From: Sinomicrobium oceani
GTDB lineage: Bacteria; Bacteroidota; Bacteroidia; Flavobacteriales; Flavobacteriaceae
Direction of reading: 5' to 3'
Assembly (NCBI RefSeq): GCF_900119185.1
Contig: NZ_FPJE01000027.1
Coordinates: 1-63,201 of the forward strand
Length of the DNA: 63,201 nt
A program made the position numbers and the translations under genes. Positions 45,401-56,263 of this stretch are shown piece by piece (within the stretch, counting starts at the first letter, position 1; each line of letters begins with the position of its first letter). The notes below the pieces were generated by a model that searched no databases, was not told the DNA's origin, and was given only the letters and a program-made list of their open reading frames with translations.

Positions 45401-45433
45401 AAAAAAGCGATCCGTCCCGGGATCGCTTTTTTT
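45401..45433. terminator. Terminator of the nitronate monooxygenase-like gene
   Basis: AAAAAAGCGATCC (45401-45413) pairs with GGATCGCTTTTTT (45420 onward) around a short loop, with T tracts on both strands. The leftward gene at 45467 is the likely user. Confidence 0.8.
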
Positions 45434-45466
45434 ATTTTTTCAGCTGAGTAATACTTACAATAAACA

Positions 45467-46411
45467 TCAGATCATACGGGATACATACTTACTTACTTCA
45501 GAGTATTCACTTATAATGTTATCTACAATTTCCGATACGGGTCTGATATCGTGAATCAGTCCGGAGATCTGACCGATTTCCAGTTCCCCTTCATCCATAT
45601 TACCTTCGAACATCCCTTTTTTTGCTCTTCCCCTACCCAGCAGATTTCTGAGTGCTTCGGAAGACGGGGATTGCTTATAGAGTTCCTGTACCTGATCAAA
45701 GAATTTATTTTTCAACAGCCGCACGGGAGCCAGTTCCTTTAGTGTCAGTTGAGTATCTCCTTCCTGTGCTTCCACCACCTTTTGTTTGAAAAGCAGGTGT
45801 GAAGACGCTTCTTCACTTGCTACAAAACGACTGCCGATCTGTACGCCGTCTGCTCCCAGTACCATAGCCGCAAGCATTCCTCTTCCTGTCGCAATTCCTC
45901 CTGCTGCGATGAGAGGTATGGAAAGTTTTTCCCTGACCATAGGAATCAGGGTAAACGTTGTGGTTTCTTCACGCCCGTTGTGCCCACCGGCTTCAAATCC
46001 TTCCGCTACTACGGCATCTACCCCTGCTTCCTGCGCTTTGATGGCAAATTTCACACTACTTACCACGTGGACTACCGTAATTCCATGATTTTTGAGATAG
46101 GAAGTCCAGGTTTTCGGGTTTCCGGCCGAGGTAAAGACGATTTTCACACCTTCCTCAACAATAATCTTCATGACCTTATCGATATCCGGATACAACATAG
46201 GAACATTAACCCCGAAAGGCGCTTGCGTCGCCTGTTTGCATTTACGTATGTGCTCACGCAATACTTCCGGATACATGGAGCCTGCCCCCAGCAGTCCGAG
46301 GATTCCGGAGTTACTGGCAGCAGATGCCAGTCGCCAGCCGCTTGCCCATATCATTCCGGCCTGGATTATGGGGTATTTTATCCGGAACAAATCCGTAATC
46401 CTGTTTTCCAT
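45467..46411 (-). CDS. Nitronate monooxygenase-like FMN enzyme (2-nitropropane dioxygenase family)
   Basis: The 314-residue TIM-barrel flavoprotein has YPIIQAGMIWASG at the N terminus, GFEAGGHNGREETTTFTL with the His that acts as base in nitronate monooxygenases, and the FMN phosphate site IAAGGIATGRGMLAAMVLGADGVQIGSRF. The family also includes FabK enoyl-ACP reductases; the exact activity is not settled by sequence. It is preceded by mnmA on the same strand, 48 bases away. Confidence 0.85.
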   Translation of the reverse strand: MENRITDLFRIKYPIIQAGMIWASGWRLASAASNSGILGLLGAGSMYPEVLREHIRKCKQATQAPFGVNVPMLYPDIDKVMKIIVEEGVKIVFTSAGNPKTWTSYLKNHGITVVHVVSSVKFAIKAQEAGVDAVVAEGFEAGGHNGREETTTFTLIPMVREKLSIPLIAAGGIATGRGMLAAMVLGADGVQIGSRFVASEEASSHLLFKQKVVEAQEGDTQLTLKELAPVRLLKNKFFDQVQELYKQSPSSEALRNLLGRGRAKKGMFEGNMDEGELEIGQISGLIHDIRPVSEIVDNIISEYSEVSKYVSRMI

Positions 46412-46459
46412 ATCTTATAGGTTCGGGGCCGCGGTGGCCTTTATTCGTATACATAGATC

Positions 46460-47650
46460 TCAGGATATCACTCCTGAGCCCACCAGTTCGTCCTTGATAT
46501 ACCAGGCTACAAACTGGCCTTCGGTAATAGCACTCTGTGCTTCTGCGAAATCCACATACATTCCGCCTTCTACTTTATACAATCTCGCCTGTTGTAAAGG
46601 TTGACGGTAACGTATGCGTGCTTCCACTTTCATAACGCCGTCCGAAGGTAATGCCAGGTCTTCACGTACCCAATGTAATTCATCATCGGTGACGAACAGT
46701 GTTTTCCGGAAAAGTCCGGGGTGATTTTTACCCTGCCCGGTATAGATCACGTTTTCCGCTACATCCGTGTCGATAACAAATAACGGCTCCTCCGTTCCAC
46801 CTACATTCAATCCCTTTCGCTGGCCTTTGGTAAAATAATGGGCTCCCTGATGTTTCCCCACTACAGCACCATCTGTTTTGGTATATTGTATTTTCCTGGA
46901 TCGGTAAGCCAGTTCTTCCTCTATATTGCCGAACGCAGGCACTTCCCCTGCGTAATCGGCATGTGAAGCGGGAACTTCTATGATGACTCCTTCTTTGGGT
47001 TTTAGTTTTTGTTGCAAGAATTCGGGCAAACGTACTTTCCCTACAAAACACAGCCCCTGCGAATCCTTTTTCCCCGCGGTAACCAGTTCTTCCCCCGCCG
47101 CAATCTGCCGCACTTCGGGTTTGGTGAGTTCTCCGATAGGGAATAGTGTTCTGGAGAGTTGCTCCTGCGAAAGCTGACATAAAAAGTAAGACTGATCTTT
47201 ATTCTCATCTTTACCGGCCAGTAAGCGATAAATCGTCTCTCCGTTTTCTCCCGTAATCTCATCCTTACGGCAATAATGTCCGGTAGCCACATAATCCGCT
47301 CCCAATCCGAGTGCAATTTTCAGGAATACGTCAAACTTGATCTCGCGGTTGCAAAGCACATCCGGGTTGGGTGTCCGGCCCCGCTCGTATTCTCCGAACA
47401 TATAATCTACTATACGTGCTTTATATTCAGCACTCAAATCTACGGTTTGAAATGGGATCCCCAGCTTTTCCGCTACCATCATGGCATCATTACTGTCTTC
47501 TACCCACTCACACTCCCTGGATATGGTTACGGAATCGTCCAGCCAGTTTTTCATAAAAAGGCCTATGACTTCATATCCCTGTTCTTTCAGGAGATATGCT
47601 GCCACACTGGAATCCACTCCCCCGGAAAGCCCTACAACTACTCGTTTCAT
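46460..47650 (-). CDS. mnmA: tRNA-specific 2-thiouridylase
   Basis: The 396-residue protein has the PP-loop SGGVDSS (residues 9-15), the nucleophile Cys100 in [12 protein letters not shown] and the second catalytic Cys201 in [11 protein letters not shown]. It installs the 2-thio group on wobble uridine of Lys, Glu and Gln tRNAs. The N terminus [15 protein letters not shown] fixes the start. It runs leftward into the nitronate monooxygenase-like gene. Confidence 0.96.
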   Translation of the reverse strand: MKRVVVGLSGGVDSSVAAYLLKEQGYEVIGLFMKNWLDDSVTISRECEWVEDSNDAMMVAEKLGIPFQTVDLSAEYKARIVDYMFGEYERGRTPNPDVLCNREIKFDVFLKIALGLGADYVATGHYCRKDEITGENGETIYRLLAGKDENKDQSYFLCQLSQEQLSRTLFPIGELTKPEVRQIAAGEELVTAGKKDSQGLCFVGKVRLPEFLQQKLKPKEGVIIEVPASHADYAGEVPAFGNIEEELAYRSRKIQYTKTDGAVVGKHQGAHYFTKGQRKGLNVGGTEEPLFVIDTDVAENVIYTGQGKNHPGLFRKTLFVTDDELHWVREDLALPSDGVMKVEARIRYRQPLQQARLYKVEGGMYVDFAEAQSAITEGQFVAWYIKDELVGSGVIS

Positions 47651-47714
47651 TTTTTACTCCTTTCGCTCCGTTCAAGAGCATTTGTTTATTACCCTGCAAA
47701 ATTACAAAAAACAA

Positions 47715-47740
47715 AGAGACGCAATGAAAATTGCGCCTCT
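47715..47740. terminator. Terminator of yidC
   Basis: AGAGACGCAAT and ATTGCGCCTCT pair with one mismatch. On the minus strand the stem is followed by TTTGTTTTTTG, suiting the leftward yidC gene. Confidence 0.75.
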
Positions 47741-47770
47741 CTACTTTATACTCCGGAAAACACCGTTCTG

Positions 47771-49639
47771 CTATTTCCCTTTTCCTTTTTGTTGTGCCTG
47801 CGCTTCTTCCATCATTTCCTGCATCTTTCGCTGGAAACGGTTCATCTTCTTCGGCTTTTTCTTCTGTTCCTGTATCTTGGCGTGTATCTTCTGCTCATCT
47901 ATAATAAAATGCTTAATGGCAAGCATAATAAATATGGTGATCAGGTTAGATACGAAATAATACAAACTCAGTCCACTGGCATAATTATTAAAGAATATCA
48001 GCATAAACAACGGCGACAGGTACATGATAAATTTCATGTTCGGCATACCGGGTTGCTGCTGCATTTGCATACTTTGCCCTGTGGTCATCGTCATATAGAT
48101 GAGTATTGCTATGGAAGCCAGTATAGGGAACAAGCTGACATGATCTCCGTAGAACGGTATCTTAAACGGCAATTCCGCTATAGTATCGTAAGAAGACAGA
48201 TCGTCTGCCCATAAAAAGCTTTTTTGTCGCAATGCGAAAGCTGTCGGGAAAAACATGAACAGCGCATAAAATATCGGCAACTGTAACAATGCCGGGATAC
48301 AGCCGCTCAGCGGACTCACTCCTGCCTTATTGTATATCTTCATGGTCTCCTGTTGCTTCTTCATCGCGTCGTCCTTGTACTTTTCATTGACCTCGGCAAT
48401 TTCCGGACGAAGCACCTTCATTTTCGCCTGGGAGAGGTAAGACTTATAGGTAACCGGCGACAGCAATAATCGCACAAGAATGGTCATCACTATAATAGCT
48501 ACTCCGTATGGCAGGAAAGAACTCAAAAAGTTGTATAAAGGGGTAAAGATATATTTGTTGATCCACCCGAATATACCCCATCCGAAAGGAATGGAATCGT
48601 CCAGGTTCAATCCTTCGTATTTGCTTAGTATTTTCACATCCGTAGGCCCAAAATACCAGGACATGTTCTCATTGATCTCTCCTCCGCTCAAAGGCATATC
48701 GGCTGCTACGGCGTACGCCTTGGTCCAGCGGGCTTCCTTACTCTCTTCTTCGACCAGGTTTTCCGAAGAAAGTTCTGCTTTGGCAAAAGGTTTATCGGCC
48801 ACCAGTATAGAACTGAAGAAATGCTGACGGAAAGATATCCAGGTTACATTCTCTTCGATGTCGTCATCATCGCTTCCCGGACTGAGTTTGGATATTTTGT
48901 CTCCGTTCCTGTACTGATAAGTAAGTCTGGTATACCTGTTCTCATAGGTGATGCTTTTGGAGTGCCGTATTCCACGGAGTTTCCAGTTCATACGTACCGG
49001 CTGTGAACTGTTGAGTAACATATTGAGCCCCTGGGAACGGACCGCGAAGTCAACCATGTAATCTCCGGGCTTCAGCGCATACCTGTATTCCAGAAATTGA
49101 TTTTCGGAAGCTTTTAACTTCATGGAAAGCACCTTTCCGTCCTGAGACAACGAAGGCTCGAAATACATATCCTGAGTATTCAGGCTACGGTTGTCCGAAG
49201 TGGAAAGTGCCAGGTTAAAGGCGGCATTTCCGTCTTTGATAAGATATACGGGAACAGAATCGTAGGTATTGAATTCTTTTAGCCTCGCTTCAACGATCTG
49301 CCCTCCTTTATTGCTGATCTCGAAATAAGCCACATCATTTTCCAGTACGGTCACTCCTTCTTTTGCGGAGGAGAGGGTTGCAGAGTATCCGAATGCTCCG
49401 AGCGTTTTAGCGTAATTCGCCATTGCGGTAGAATCTGCCGGGTTCTGTTTTCCGGTATTATAGTCGGCAAGTTTTTCCTCCTCTTCCTTTTCTTTTGCCT
49501 TCTGCACTTGTTCTTCCTGGGCTTTCCGGGCTTTCATCTCCTCTTCCGAGGGACGGTTATTATACATAACCCAGATCAAAATAGCTCCTATCAGAACAAA
49601 CCCGATAATGGAACTGGTATCCAACTTCTTCTCTTCCAT
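47771..49639 (-). CDS. yidC: Membrane protein insertase YidC
   Basis: The 622-residue protein has an N-terminal membrane anchor (IIGFVLIGAILIWVMY), a large periplasmic domain (about 60-350), and the conserved C-terminal five-helix insertase region (FLPYGVAIIVMTILVRLLLSP, then SGCIPALLQLPIFYALFMFF). The charged tail is rich in Lys and Gln. It inserts proteins into the inner membrane, alone or with SecYEG. The gene lies 104 bases downstream of pyrG on the same strand and is probably co-transcribed. Confidence 0.96.
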   Translation of the reverse strand: MEEKKLDTSSIIGFVLIGAILIWVMYNNRPSEEEMKARKAQEEQVQKAKEKEEEEKLADYNTGKQNPADSTAMANYAKTLGAFGYSATLSSAKEGVTVLENDVAYFEISNKGGQIVEARLKEFNTYDSVPVYLIKDGNAAFNLALSTSDNRSLNTQDMYFEPSLSQDGKVLSMKLKASENQFLEYRYALKPGDYMVDFAVRSQGLNMLLNSSQPVRMNWKLRGIRHSKSITYENRYTRLTYQYRNGDKISKLSPGSDDDDIEENVTWISFRQHFFSSILVADKPFAKAELSSENLVEEESKEARWTKAYAVAADMPLSGGEINENMSWYFGPTDVKILSKYEGLNLDDSIPFGWGIFGWINKYIFTPLYNFLSSFLPYGVAIIVMTILVRLLLSPVTYKSYLSQAKMKVLRPEIAEVNEKYKDDAMKKQQETMKIYNKAGVSPLSGCIPALLQLPIFYALFMFFPTAFALRQKSFLWADDLSSYDTIAELPFKIPFYGDHVSLFPILASIAILIYMTMTTGQSMQMQQQPGMPNMKFIMYLSPLFMLIFFNNYASGLSLYYFVSNLITIFIMLAIKHFIIDEQKIHAKIQEQKKKPKKMNRFQRKMQEMMEEAQAQQKGKGK

Positions 49640-49742
49640 GTAGTCTTTTATAAATTAATATTACGCAGCGTCATTAAAAAAACCGGGGCATGATGGCATC
49701 TCTGCGCAAATGCAGACGCAAAAATATCCCCAAAACGACTTA

Positions 49743-51488
<1,746 letters not shown>

Positions 51489-51700
51489 TTAAAACTTTCG
51501 GCAGGTTCGATCAGAAATCGTCTGTATCATGTCTTAATCTCCATTCTTTTAATGAGATATCACGGCCGGCACCCTATCCATTTAAACCTTCTTTTCCTAC
51601 AGCTATAAAAGGAAATACATGTTAAGCTGATACCAGAAGGAAAATATCACTTAAAACCTACCTGAACCGCTGATTTATTGTACTGTTTGAATCTTAGAAT

Positions 51701-51723
51701 TTTATAGTTCCGGAGACTATAAA
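51701..51723. repeat. Inverted repeat TTTATAGT-N7-ACTATAAA upstream of nhaA
   Basis: The arms are 8 bases and perfect, with spacer TCCGGAG. Arms and spacing are the same as repeat 1 in the xylB leader except for the outer base pair, which suggests a common binding protein. No T tract follows. Confidence 0.65.
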
Positions 51724-51757
51724 GCTTTGTCATTTTTACCGATTTTTTCAATATTTG

Positions 51758-51788
51758 TTGAATAAATAGGGCATAAATCCTATATTAG
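51758..51788 (+). promoter_or_regulatory. Promoter of nhaA
   Basis: TTG (51758-51760), 20 bases, TATATTAG (51781-51788). The predicted leader is about 55 bases. Confidence 0.55.
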
Positions 51789-51848
51789 CTTCCAATAACT
51801 ATATGTTATACAGACAAAGCGGGCACAAAATTTATTTTAAACTTTTAT

Positions 51849-53171
51849 ATGAAAAAAACTCCTATTGACAAGATACTAATTGACCCCATGAGCAGGTTTA
51901 TCAACAAGTCTACGACCGGTGGTGTCGTATTGTTCTTATCTGCTGTCGTTGCATTAATACTTGCCAACTCTCCTTTAAAAGAAGCTTACCATCATTTCTG
52001 GCAACACGAATTTGCCATAAAATTCGATTCTTTTGTCGTTAGTAACAACCTTCACCACTGGGTTAATGACGGGCTGATGGCTATTTTCTTCTTCGTGGTG
52101 GGACTGGAGTTGAAACGGGAAATGATTGCCGGAGAACTCTCCCGGCCCAAAAAAGCGATATTACCGCTAATGGCCGCGTTAGGCGGAATGATCTTTCCGG
52201 CCGCTATATACCTTATTTTCAACCATGATTCCAACGCTGTAGGAGGCTGGGGAATCCCGATGGCCACCGATATCGCTTTTGCACTGGGTATTCTATACCT
52301 CCTTGGCGACAAGGTTCCCGTATCTTTAAAAGTATTTCTCACGGCCCTGGCCATCGCAGATGATCTTGGAGCCGTACTGGTTATCGCCCTGTTTTACACA
52401 TCCGACATCGACACTAATAGTCTTATCGCAGGCGGAATTTTCCTGCTGATCCTTCTTGCTGCTAACCGGCTCGGCGTACGGGCACCCGTTTTTTACGGCA
52501 TCATAGGTATCGGAGGATTGTGGATGGCATTCCTGTTTTCGGGGGTACATGCCACCATCGCCGGCGTGCTGGCCGCGTTCACCATTCCGGCCAGAACTAA
52601 AGTTCGGGATAAAAAATACGTAGAAAAACTCAGAGGTTTTATAGATGAATACGACAACCTCGAAGTGCGGACCACAAGGCTGAAAACCCCGCAACAACAG
52701 CATGTACTGGAGCAGGTACGTATATACTCCAAAGCAGCACTTACCCCGCTGCAACGCCTCGAGCACTCTATGCATTCCCTGGTAAGCTTTTTCGTGATGC
52801 CCGTTTTTGCACTGGCCAATGCCGGAGTAACATTTTCGGGGGATTTCTGGAGTAATATTACAAGTAGTGTGAGTATCGGTATTATTTTAGGCCTCGTCGT
52901 CGGTAAGTTTATCGGTGTCGTTGCATTCACCAAACTCATGACCAAATTAAAGATAGCCTCGCTCCCATCGGACCTCACCTGGAAACATATCTACGGCGTA
53001 GCCCTGCTGGCCAGTATTGGTTTTACCATGTCGCTATTTATCACGGAACTGGCCTTTAAAACCAACGCCGAAGAGTATATCCTTGAAGCCAAAATGGGAA
53101 TCTTTGCAGCATCTATGATAGGCGGTACTCTGGGATACTTTATCCTGAAAGGCATTAAACAAAACACATAA
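51849..53171 (+). CDS. nhaA: Na+/H+ antiporter NhaA
   Basis: The 440-residue protein has about twelve membrane helices and the NhaA signatures: GLELKREMIAGELS, PMATDIAFALGIL and the two adjacent aspartates in LTALAIADDLGAVLVIALFY that bind sodium. It exchanges external protons for internal sodium across the inner membrane. It is monocistronic, with its own promoter and terminator. Sodium tolerance fits with the sodium-driven symporter elsewhere in the window and with a marine or saline habitat, though that is only suggestive. Confidence 0.95.
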   Translation: MKKTPIDKILIDPMSRFINKSTTGGVVLFLSAVVALILANSPLKEAYHHFWQHEFAIKFDSFVVSNNLHHWVNDGLMAIFFFVVGLELKREMIAGELSRPKKAILPLMAALGGMIFPAAIYLIFNHDSNAVGGWGIPMATDIAFALGILYLLGDKVPVSLKVFLTALAIADDLGAVLVIALFYTSDIDTNSLIAGGIFLLILLAANRLGVRAPVFYGIIGIGGLWMAFLFSGVHATIAGVLAAFTIPARTKVRDKKYVEKLRGFIDEYDNLEVRTTRLKTPQQQHVLEQVRIYSKAALTPLQRLEHSMHSLVSFFVMPVFALANAGVTFSGDFWSNITSSVSIGIILGLVVGKFIGVVAFTKLMTKLKIASLPSDLTWKHIYGVALLASIGFTMSLFITELAFKTNAEEYILEAKMGIFAASMIGGTLGYFILKGIKQNT

Positions 53172-53197
53172 CAGGCTATATCACATTCCAAAAACAT

Positions 53198-53234
53198 AAA
53201 AAAGACCGCTCAGAAAGTTTGAGTGGTCTTTTTT
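53198..53234 (+). terminator. Terminator of nhaA
   Basis: AAAAAGACCGCTCA and TGAGTGGTCTTTTTT pair with one mismatch around a 7-base loop, followed by T. Confidence 0.8.
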
Positions 53235-53462
53235 ATGAAATATACCTGTACGCTGCTTCGGAATCTGCAGCACTTAAGAATAACATAATGTGAATACTAT
53301 TTAAGATATTTATCAATAATCTCATTTCAACAATTTTATATATAAGGCAACCACAGCGTTCTGAACAGTGATAGTCAGCAAGCCAACACCACTTTACCAG
53401 GTTTTTGGCTATGCCCTTTTCGTTCTGTTGCATTTACAAAAGCTCATCACCTTACAAAAACA

Positions 53463-53488
53463 AGGGGACTGCCTAAAAGACGCCCCCT
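53463..53488 (-). terminator. Terminator of rocD
   Basis: AGGGG with a CTGCCT/AGACG inner part and CCCCT forms a stem. The minus strand continues into CTTGTTTTTG. The core belongs to the same family as the hairpins at 319, 757 and 1170. Confidence 0.6.
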
Positions 53489-53514
53489 CCCGTTTATCTT
53501 GTATGTCCGATCCG

Positions 53515-54756
53515 CTATTCGAATTCCTTCAGGGTTTCGGTAATGATCCGCACACAATCTCTTAATTGTTCTTCGTTTATAACCAACGGAGGAGCGAACC
53601 GGATAATATTCCCATGAGTAGGCTTGGCCAGCAATCCGTTCTCTTTGAGGGCCACACAGATATTCCAGGCCGTATCCCCGTCTTCGGAATCGTTGATCAC
53701 TATAGCATTGAGTAGTCCTTTTCCCCGAACGAGTTTTACCACTTCCGATTTTGTGATGTACGTATTCAGCTCTTTACGGAAGAGTTCTCCGAGTGCTGCC
53801 GCATTTTCCGCCAGTTTTTCATCTTTTACTACTTCCAGGCTTTCCATGGCCACGGCTGCCGCCACGGGATTACCACCGAAAGTGGAACCGTGTTGTCCCG
53901 GCCTGATCACTTCCATAACCGTATCATCAGCCAATACTGCAGACACCGGATAGGTTCCGCCGGAAATGGCTTTTCCCAGCACCAGCATATCCGGACGGAC
54001 CCCTTCGTGCTGAACAGCAAGTAATTTTCCCGTCCGCGCAATACCTGTCTGGATTTCATCCGCAATAAAAAGTACGTTATGGGCTTTACAAAGTGCTGCT
54101 GCCTTTTTGAGATATCCCTCGGAAGGCACATAGACTCCGGCTTCACCCTGTATAGGCTCCACCAGGAAACCTGCTATATTCTTTTCTGTTTTCAGCACCT
54201 CTTCCAGGGCTTCGGTGTCATCATAAGGTATCTTCAGGAAACCCGGAGTATAAGGCCCGAAATTTTTACGCGCCCCCTCATCATTGGAAAAGGATATAAT
54301 AGTTGTGGTTCTGCCGTGAAAATTGTTCTCACAAACAATGATTTTAGCTTCTTCTTCGGCTACTCCCTTTTTCTCATAAGCCCATTTACGACATATTTTT
54401 ATCGCGGTCTCTACGGCTTCCGCGCCGGTATTCATGGGTAAGACCTTATCGTAACCAAAGTATTCTGTCACATATTTTTCGAACCGTCCGAGCATATCAT
54501 TATAAAAAGCCCGCGAGGTAAGGGTTATTTTTCGCGATTGTGCTATAAGCGCATCTACTATTCTCGGGTGGCAATGTCCCTGGTTTACCGCAGAGTATGC
54601 AGACAAAAAGTCATAATACCGCTTTCCTTCCACATCCCATACATACACTCCTTCTCCTTTACTAAGAACAACCGGCAACGGGTGATAGTTATGTGCCCCG
54701 TAATCGTTCTCCAGTTGAATAGCATCCTGCGAAGTTAGCTGTTCTGTAATACTCAT
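53515..54756 (-). CDS. rocD: Ornithine--oxo-acid transaminase
   Basis: The 413-residue class III aminotransferase has the N-terminal [13 protein letters not shown] block typical of ornithine delta-aminotransferase, NFHGRT, the [12 protein letters not shown] segment and the PLP lysine Lys262 in [10 protein letters not shown]. It converts ornithine to glutamate-5-semialdehyde. It is a single gene with no arginase or proline genes alongside. Confidence 0.94.
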   Translation of the reverse strand: MSITEQLTSQDAIQLENDYGAHNYHPLPVVLSKGEGVYVWDVEGKRYYDFLSAYSAVNQGHCHPRIVDALIAQSRKITLTSRAFYNDMLGRFEKYVTEYFGYDKVLPMNTGAEAVETAIKICRKWAYEKKGVAEEEAKIIVCENNFHGRTTTIISFSNDEGARKNFGPYTPGFLKIPYDDTEALEEVLKTEKNIAGFLVEPIQGEAGVYVPSEGYLKKAAALCKAHNVLFIADEIQTGIARTGKLLAVQHEGVRPDMLVLGKAISGGTYPVSAVLADDTVMEVIRPGQHGSTFGGNPVAAAVAMESLEVVKDEKLAENAAALGELFRKELNTYITKSEVVKLVRGKGLLNAIVINDSEDGDTAWNICVALKENGLLAKPTHGNIIRFAPPLVINEEQLRDCVRIITETLKEFE

Positions 54757-54917
54757 TATTAATTAATTTTATGAAATGAAACTTTACCATTCCTTCTTTA
54801 GAGGAGAGAAATCATCCAATGAAGATGCAAATTAGGAAAAGTTAGACGATTACACTAACATATCTCCCGCAAATTATAGATGTGTTACATGGTCTTCACC
54901 AATGATGGTATCCAGGC

Positions 54918-55067
54918 TTACCCCCATAACAGACTGAAGACGGAAAGTTCGGAAATACGGGATGCCAGATGGTTTGGCACGTACTTTTTGTCGGTTGCAT
55001 TTTTGAGAGCGGCATTCCCTGCAGGAGCCGTGGTCTGTGTTTCTTTGGTGTTGATTTGTGCTTTCAT
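54918..55067 (-). CDS. Small hypothetical protein downstream of the WYL regulator
   Basis: The frame of 49 codons begins MKAQINTKETQTTAPAGNA and ends SVFSLLWG. It is polar at the front and hydrophobic at the end, with no signal peptide or known motif. It is supported by a perfect -7 box TACCTTTG at 55093-55100 (minus strand) about 26 bases upstream of its ATG, with an inverted repeat next to it. It may be a peptide controlled by the WYL regulator, or the remnant of a longer gene. The plus-strand open frame across the same DNA has no promoter. Confidence 0.45.
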   Translation of the reverse strand: MKAQINTKETQTTAPAGNAALKNATDKKYVPNHLASRISELSVFSLLWG

Positions 55068-55092
55068 TTTATCTATGTTTAGAAGTCAGGCA

Positions 55093-55127
55093 CAAAGGTA
55101 AAATCGACCTGTGACAACCCTTTGTCA
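55093..55127 (-). promoter_or_regulatory. Promoter and operator-like inverted repeat of the small ORF
   Basis: The -7 box TACCTTTG is at 55093-55100 on the minus strand. TGACAA (55112-55117) and TTGTCA (55122-55127) form an inverted repeat with a four-base spacer placed where the spacer or -33 region would be. TGACA-spacer-TGTCA sites are, from memory, typical for HTH-WYL regulators such as the neighbour. Confidence 0.55.
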
Positions 55128-55153
55128 GCAGCTTATACATCACGATCAAAAAA

Positions 55154-56107
55154 TCATATCTTCCGGAGCATATCTTCCAGCAGTTTTTTTATATGATCTT
55201 TCAGGTATTCCGGCTCCACGATTTCCGCACAATCGGCAAACATAAGGTACCAACGGGCAAAACCTTGCTCGAGATGGGTGGTAAGGAAGGTCATCTCTAT
55301 CGCATCTTCTTTTTCCGCCTCGGAAATAAAACCAAAGTTTTTTTTTCGTTCCTGTAAATAAACAGCAGTTTTCTTATCCACACGGATCACCACCTTTTGC
55401 AACGAATCGCTTTTTTTATCCGCTTCCCAAAGCTCACGATACTCATTCAATGTGGGGCGGTCTTCCAGGCGGTCTTTTTCGGTTAGTTCGATGTGATAGA
55501 TACGGTCCGCACGAAAATTGCGGTAATCTTCTCTCAGATGGCAATATCCTATAGTGTACCAATGATCATTTTCGTAGTAGACCCCTATAGGCTCAATGAA
55601 GCGTTCGGTTTTTGTCTCCCGCCCAAGGGCCTTGTAGCTCATTTTTACCACCTTTTTGCCCGAAATCCCCCTGAAGAGCACCTCCAGCGTATTCCCCGAT
55701 ATACCCTCTGATAATGCCCGGGTATCTCTTACGTGGATATGGGACGAAAGCTCTTCGACAAAGTCCTTTTCCGACCCCCGAAGTACGGATTTCACCTTAT
55801 ACATCGCAGATTCGAAGTGCTGTTTTATCGCCTTGTCCGTAAGTCTTTCCATCAGTTTTTCAGCCGTTACAAAAGCCATGGCTTCTTCCTTACTGAACAT
55901 TACCGGAGGCAAACGGTATCCGTCTACTATAGAATACCCTATTCCGGCTTCTCCGTAAAGCGGCACTCCGGCTTCTTCCAGGGTACGGATATCCCTGTAG
56001 ACTGTTCTCAAACTCACTTCAAAACGCGCTGCAAGATCCTGGGCACGGACTACTCTTTTGGACTGAAGTTGGATAAGGATAGCGGTAATCCGGTCAAAAC
56101 GGTTCAT
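55154..56107 (-). CDS. HTH-WYL transcriptional regulator (YafY family)
   Basis: The 317-residue protein has an N-terminal winged HTH (RVVRAQDLAARFEVSLRTVYRDIRTLEEAG) and a WYL domain (about 145-220) with HWYTIGYCHLREDYRNFRADRI. The C-terminal extension (WCX-like) follows. WYL proteins bind nucleic acid or small ligands and often act on DNA-damage or metabolic genes. An inverted repeat 27 bases past its stop codon suggests it controls the small ORF, and perhaps distant genes. Confidence 0.9.
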   Translation of the reverse strand: MNRFDRITAILIQLQSKRVVRAQDLAARFEVSLRTVYRDIRTLEEAGVPLYGEAGIGYSIVDGYRLPPVMFSKEEAMAFVTAEKLMERLTDKAIKQHFESAMYKVKSVLRGSEKDFVEELSSHIHVRDTRALSEGISGNTLEVLFRGISGKKVVKMSYKALGRETKTERFIEPIGVYYENDHWYTIGYCHLREDYRNFRADRIYHIELTEKDRLEDRPTLNEYRELWEADKKSDSLQKVVIRVDKKTAVYLQERKKNFGFISEAEKEDAIEMTFLTTHLEQGFARWYLMFADCAEIVEPEYLKDHIKKLLEDMLRKI

Positions 56108-56230
56108 AACGGAAAGCGGTTATTTTTTCAAAAATACTCATTTATTCTCTTTTTCCGGTTTGATTCCCATCGCTCTTTCGGCTCCCGGCACCATTTTTAA
56201 AATGATTTGAAGTAAATATTTCACAGGGTA

Positions 56231-56259
56231 TTGGAAATCATCAATAAACCTTATTTTTG
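56231..56259 (+). promoter_or_regulatory. Promoter of rlmD, ending five bases before the ATG
   Basis: TTG (56231-56233), 18 bases, TATTTTTG (56252-56259). The usual start of transcription 5-8 bases after the -7 box would fall at or next to the ATG at 56264, giving a leaderless or almost leaderless mRNA. Confidence 0.6.
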
Positions 56260-56263
56260 CCCC

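Larger units (their letters stand above)
45111..45466. other. AT-rich control region upstream of susC
   Basis: No gene is visible. It holds the susC promoter and conserved leader (45170-45233), a 15-base direct repeat (45263-45277 and 45328-45342), and the terminator of the next gene at its right end. The composition is far more AT-rich than the coding flanks. Confidence 0.7.
53172..53514. other. Non-coding stretch between nhaA and rocD
   Basis: It contains the nhaA terminator at the left and the rocD terminator at the right. The A/T-rich middle (53240-53450) has short frames on both strands without family features. I see nothing else. Confidence 0.6.

Noticed and set aside
53233-53433. Minus-strand frame of 66 codons between nhaA and rocD
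   Set aside because: It runs into the nhaA terminator, lacks a promoter and shows no family features; I treat the region as non-coding.
54880-55101. Plus-strand frame of 73 codons opposite the small ORF near the WYL regulator
   Set aside because: The promoter signals in this DNA point leftward, and the plus-strand frame has no start signals of its own.
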